23,155 nucleotides of DNA from JAGBWK01 sp964544595 (GTDB taxonomy: Bacteria > Bacteroidota > Bacteroidia > Bacteroidales > Muribaculaceae): the NCBI GenBank assembly GCA_964544595.1, contig CAZJBM010000033.1:1-23155 (forward strand). Direction: 5' to 3'. The notes under the pieces were generated by a model. It was not told the origin of the DNA. It did no database searches and saw only the letters and a list, made by a program, of their open reading frames with translations. How positions within the stretch are numbered: position 1 is the first letter of the stretch; every line of letters begins with the position of its first letter. A program made the translations under genes and the position numbers. Positions 22,648-23,155 of the stretch are shown here, in pieces.

Positions 22648-22942
22648 TCTTGAGGCCCTGAGACTGCCATGCGGAAAGGATAAGCAGTCGTCAGCCCACG
22701 TACAGGTATATATCACGCCCATAATGGTAAGTCGCAACACAGCGGCTTACCACCCGGGGAATAGTACAAACTACCCTGAACGCCTTCTTACTGCTCTGTC
22801 TTCATTCCGCGTTGAAATTTCTCAGGTTTCAAGAGTTGAAGACAGCGTATGGAAAAACGCCTTTTTTATCTTAAATTTCTCCTCCCGCCGCGACTATTGG
22901 CCGGGCGAAAGTTTCTCACAAACAAGGCTGATTAGCCTTTGC
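22608..22942 (-). ncRNA. Highly structured leader or small RNA ahead of the exported operon
   Basis: A minus-strand transcript from the promoter at 22949-22980 would start near 22942. It opens with a tetraloop hairpin (AAGGCT/AGCCTT, 22924-22939). The next helix is CTGTCTTCA/TGAAGACAG (22837-22845 with 22796-22804), enclosing TTGAAA/TTTCAA. GGTAAG-CCGC/GCGA-CTTACC follows (22726-22751). A nested pair then forms: ACGTGGG/CCCACGT (22695-22701 with 22618-22624) around CTGCTTATCC/GGATAAGCAG (22635-22644 with 22678-22687). It ends in a terminator-like hairpin plus T run. It could be a riboswitch-type leader for the operon or an independent RNA. A 6S-like or Bacteroidales-1-like RNA is possible, but I could not match it. 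The gap 22546-22607 holds no gene. Confidence 0.62.
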
Positions 22943-22948
22943 TCTGCG

Positions 22949-22980
22949 CAAAAGTATGCATAATTCCGCAACTACGCAAA
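22949..22980 (-). promoter_or_regulatory. Promoter of the structured leader and exported operon
   Basis: On the minus strand TTTG (22977-22980) and TACTTTTG (22949-22956) are separated by exactly 20 bases. It is the only consensus promoter upstream of the four-gene operon in the window. Confidence 0.82.
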
Positions 22981-23024
22981 TTTTTCGCAGTCCAAATCAG
23001 TCCTTTTTATCCAGGGTCTCCATT

Positions 23025-23060
23025 CTTTATAAGATTTATAAATTTTATAAGTTTTATAAG
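23025..23060. repeat. Four 9-bp AT-rich tandem repeats
   Basis: Units CTTTATAAG, ATTTATAAA, TTTTATAAG and TTTTATAAG follow one another without gaps. They lie about 45 bases upstream of the leader promoter's -33 box. An operator array or a melting-prone region is possible. The rest of the right edge (23061-23155) shows no gene or RNA that I can support. Confidence 0.7.
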
Positions 23061-23155
23061 ATGCATATTCACTCAAGCAATGGTAGAAAACATGATTGCG
23101 TGTAGAATCCAAATCGAAGTGCAAAATCTTCGCACTGACTAGCCCCATATTTTTG

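Noticed and set aside
22608..22942. RNase P RNA, tmRNA or SRP RNA
   Set aside because: The hallmark segments were looked for on both strands and not found: GAGGAAAGTCC for RNase P, the tRNA-like end with GGTTCGA for tmRNA, and GGAAGGAAGCAG-type for SRP.
22625..23142. Two plus-strand frames of 112 and 67 residues
   Set aside because: They overlap the structured leader and its promoter on the other strand, lack any domain, and include the 9-bp AT repeat translated as Phe/Ile-rich sequence.

Overview
The window looks like a chromosomal segment of a Bacteroidales bacterium, probably a Muribaculaceae-like gut species. The reasons are: promoters of the Bacteroidetes type (TTTG, 19 to 22 bases, TAnnTTTG) ahead of tRNAs, leaders and genes; almost no Shine-Dalgarno sequences; the gene set (HDIG 7TM protein, PNPase, ParE-CoaD-S41 peptidase cluster, lipoprotein and outer-membrane families); and moderately high GC broken by AT-rich patches. 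No tool was run, so family names come from motifs I could read.

Left end (1-1271): the N-terminal part of a tyrosine recombinase reads off the left edge and faces the 3' end of a CAU-anticodon tRNA gene. This is the layout expected at the edge of an integrated element. A terminator and short repeats lie between them. An 11-bp-period minisatellite lies right of the tRNA promoter.

Housekeeping block (1272-7248): a membrane HDIG phosphohydrolase (PgpH type), PNPase with an RGP-rich tail, tRNA-Leu(UAG), and an exported alpha/beta hydrolase that carries a similar RGP tail. A 334-bp inverted-repeat element (copy A) sits just after the pnp terminator.

AT-rich islet (about 7267-9217): a PAP2 phosphatase and a convergent small lipoprotein, both with long foldable leaders. 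A perfect 26-bp direct repeat brackets the islet.

Operon 9340-13357 (+): YitT-type membrane protein, two family-2 glycosyltransferases and a SerB phosphoserine phosphatase, with a strong promoter and a perfect palindromic terminator. Copy B (449 bp) of the inverted-repeat element follows that terminator in the opposite orientation.

Minus-strand block (13882-18076): S41 C-terminal processing peptidase, coaD and parE. A 20-bp tandem repeat array and a strong terminator separate it from the next operon.

Right end (18348-22980, minus): a four-gene operon of exported proteins (176, 317, 326 and 531 aa, the last an outer-membrane barrel). It is preceded by a roughly 330-nt highly structured leader with its own consensus promoter and mutually exclusive terminator and antiterminator helices. 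This leader-operon pair is the best candidate for an undescribed regulated system here. The paired terminator-adjacent inverted-repeat elements are the second.
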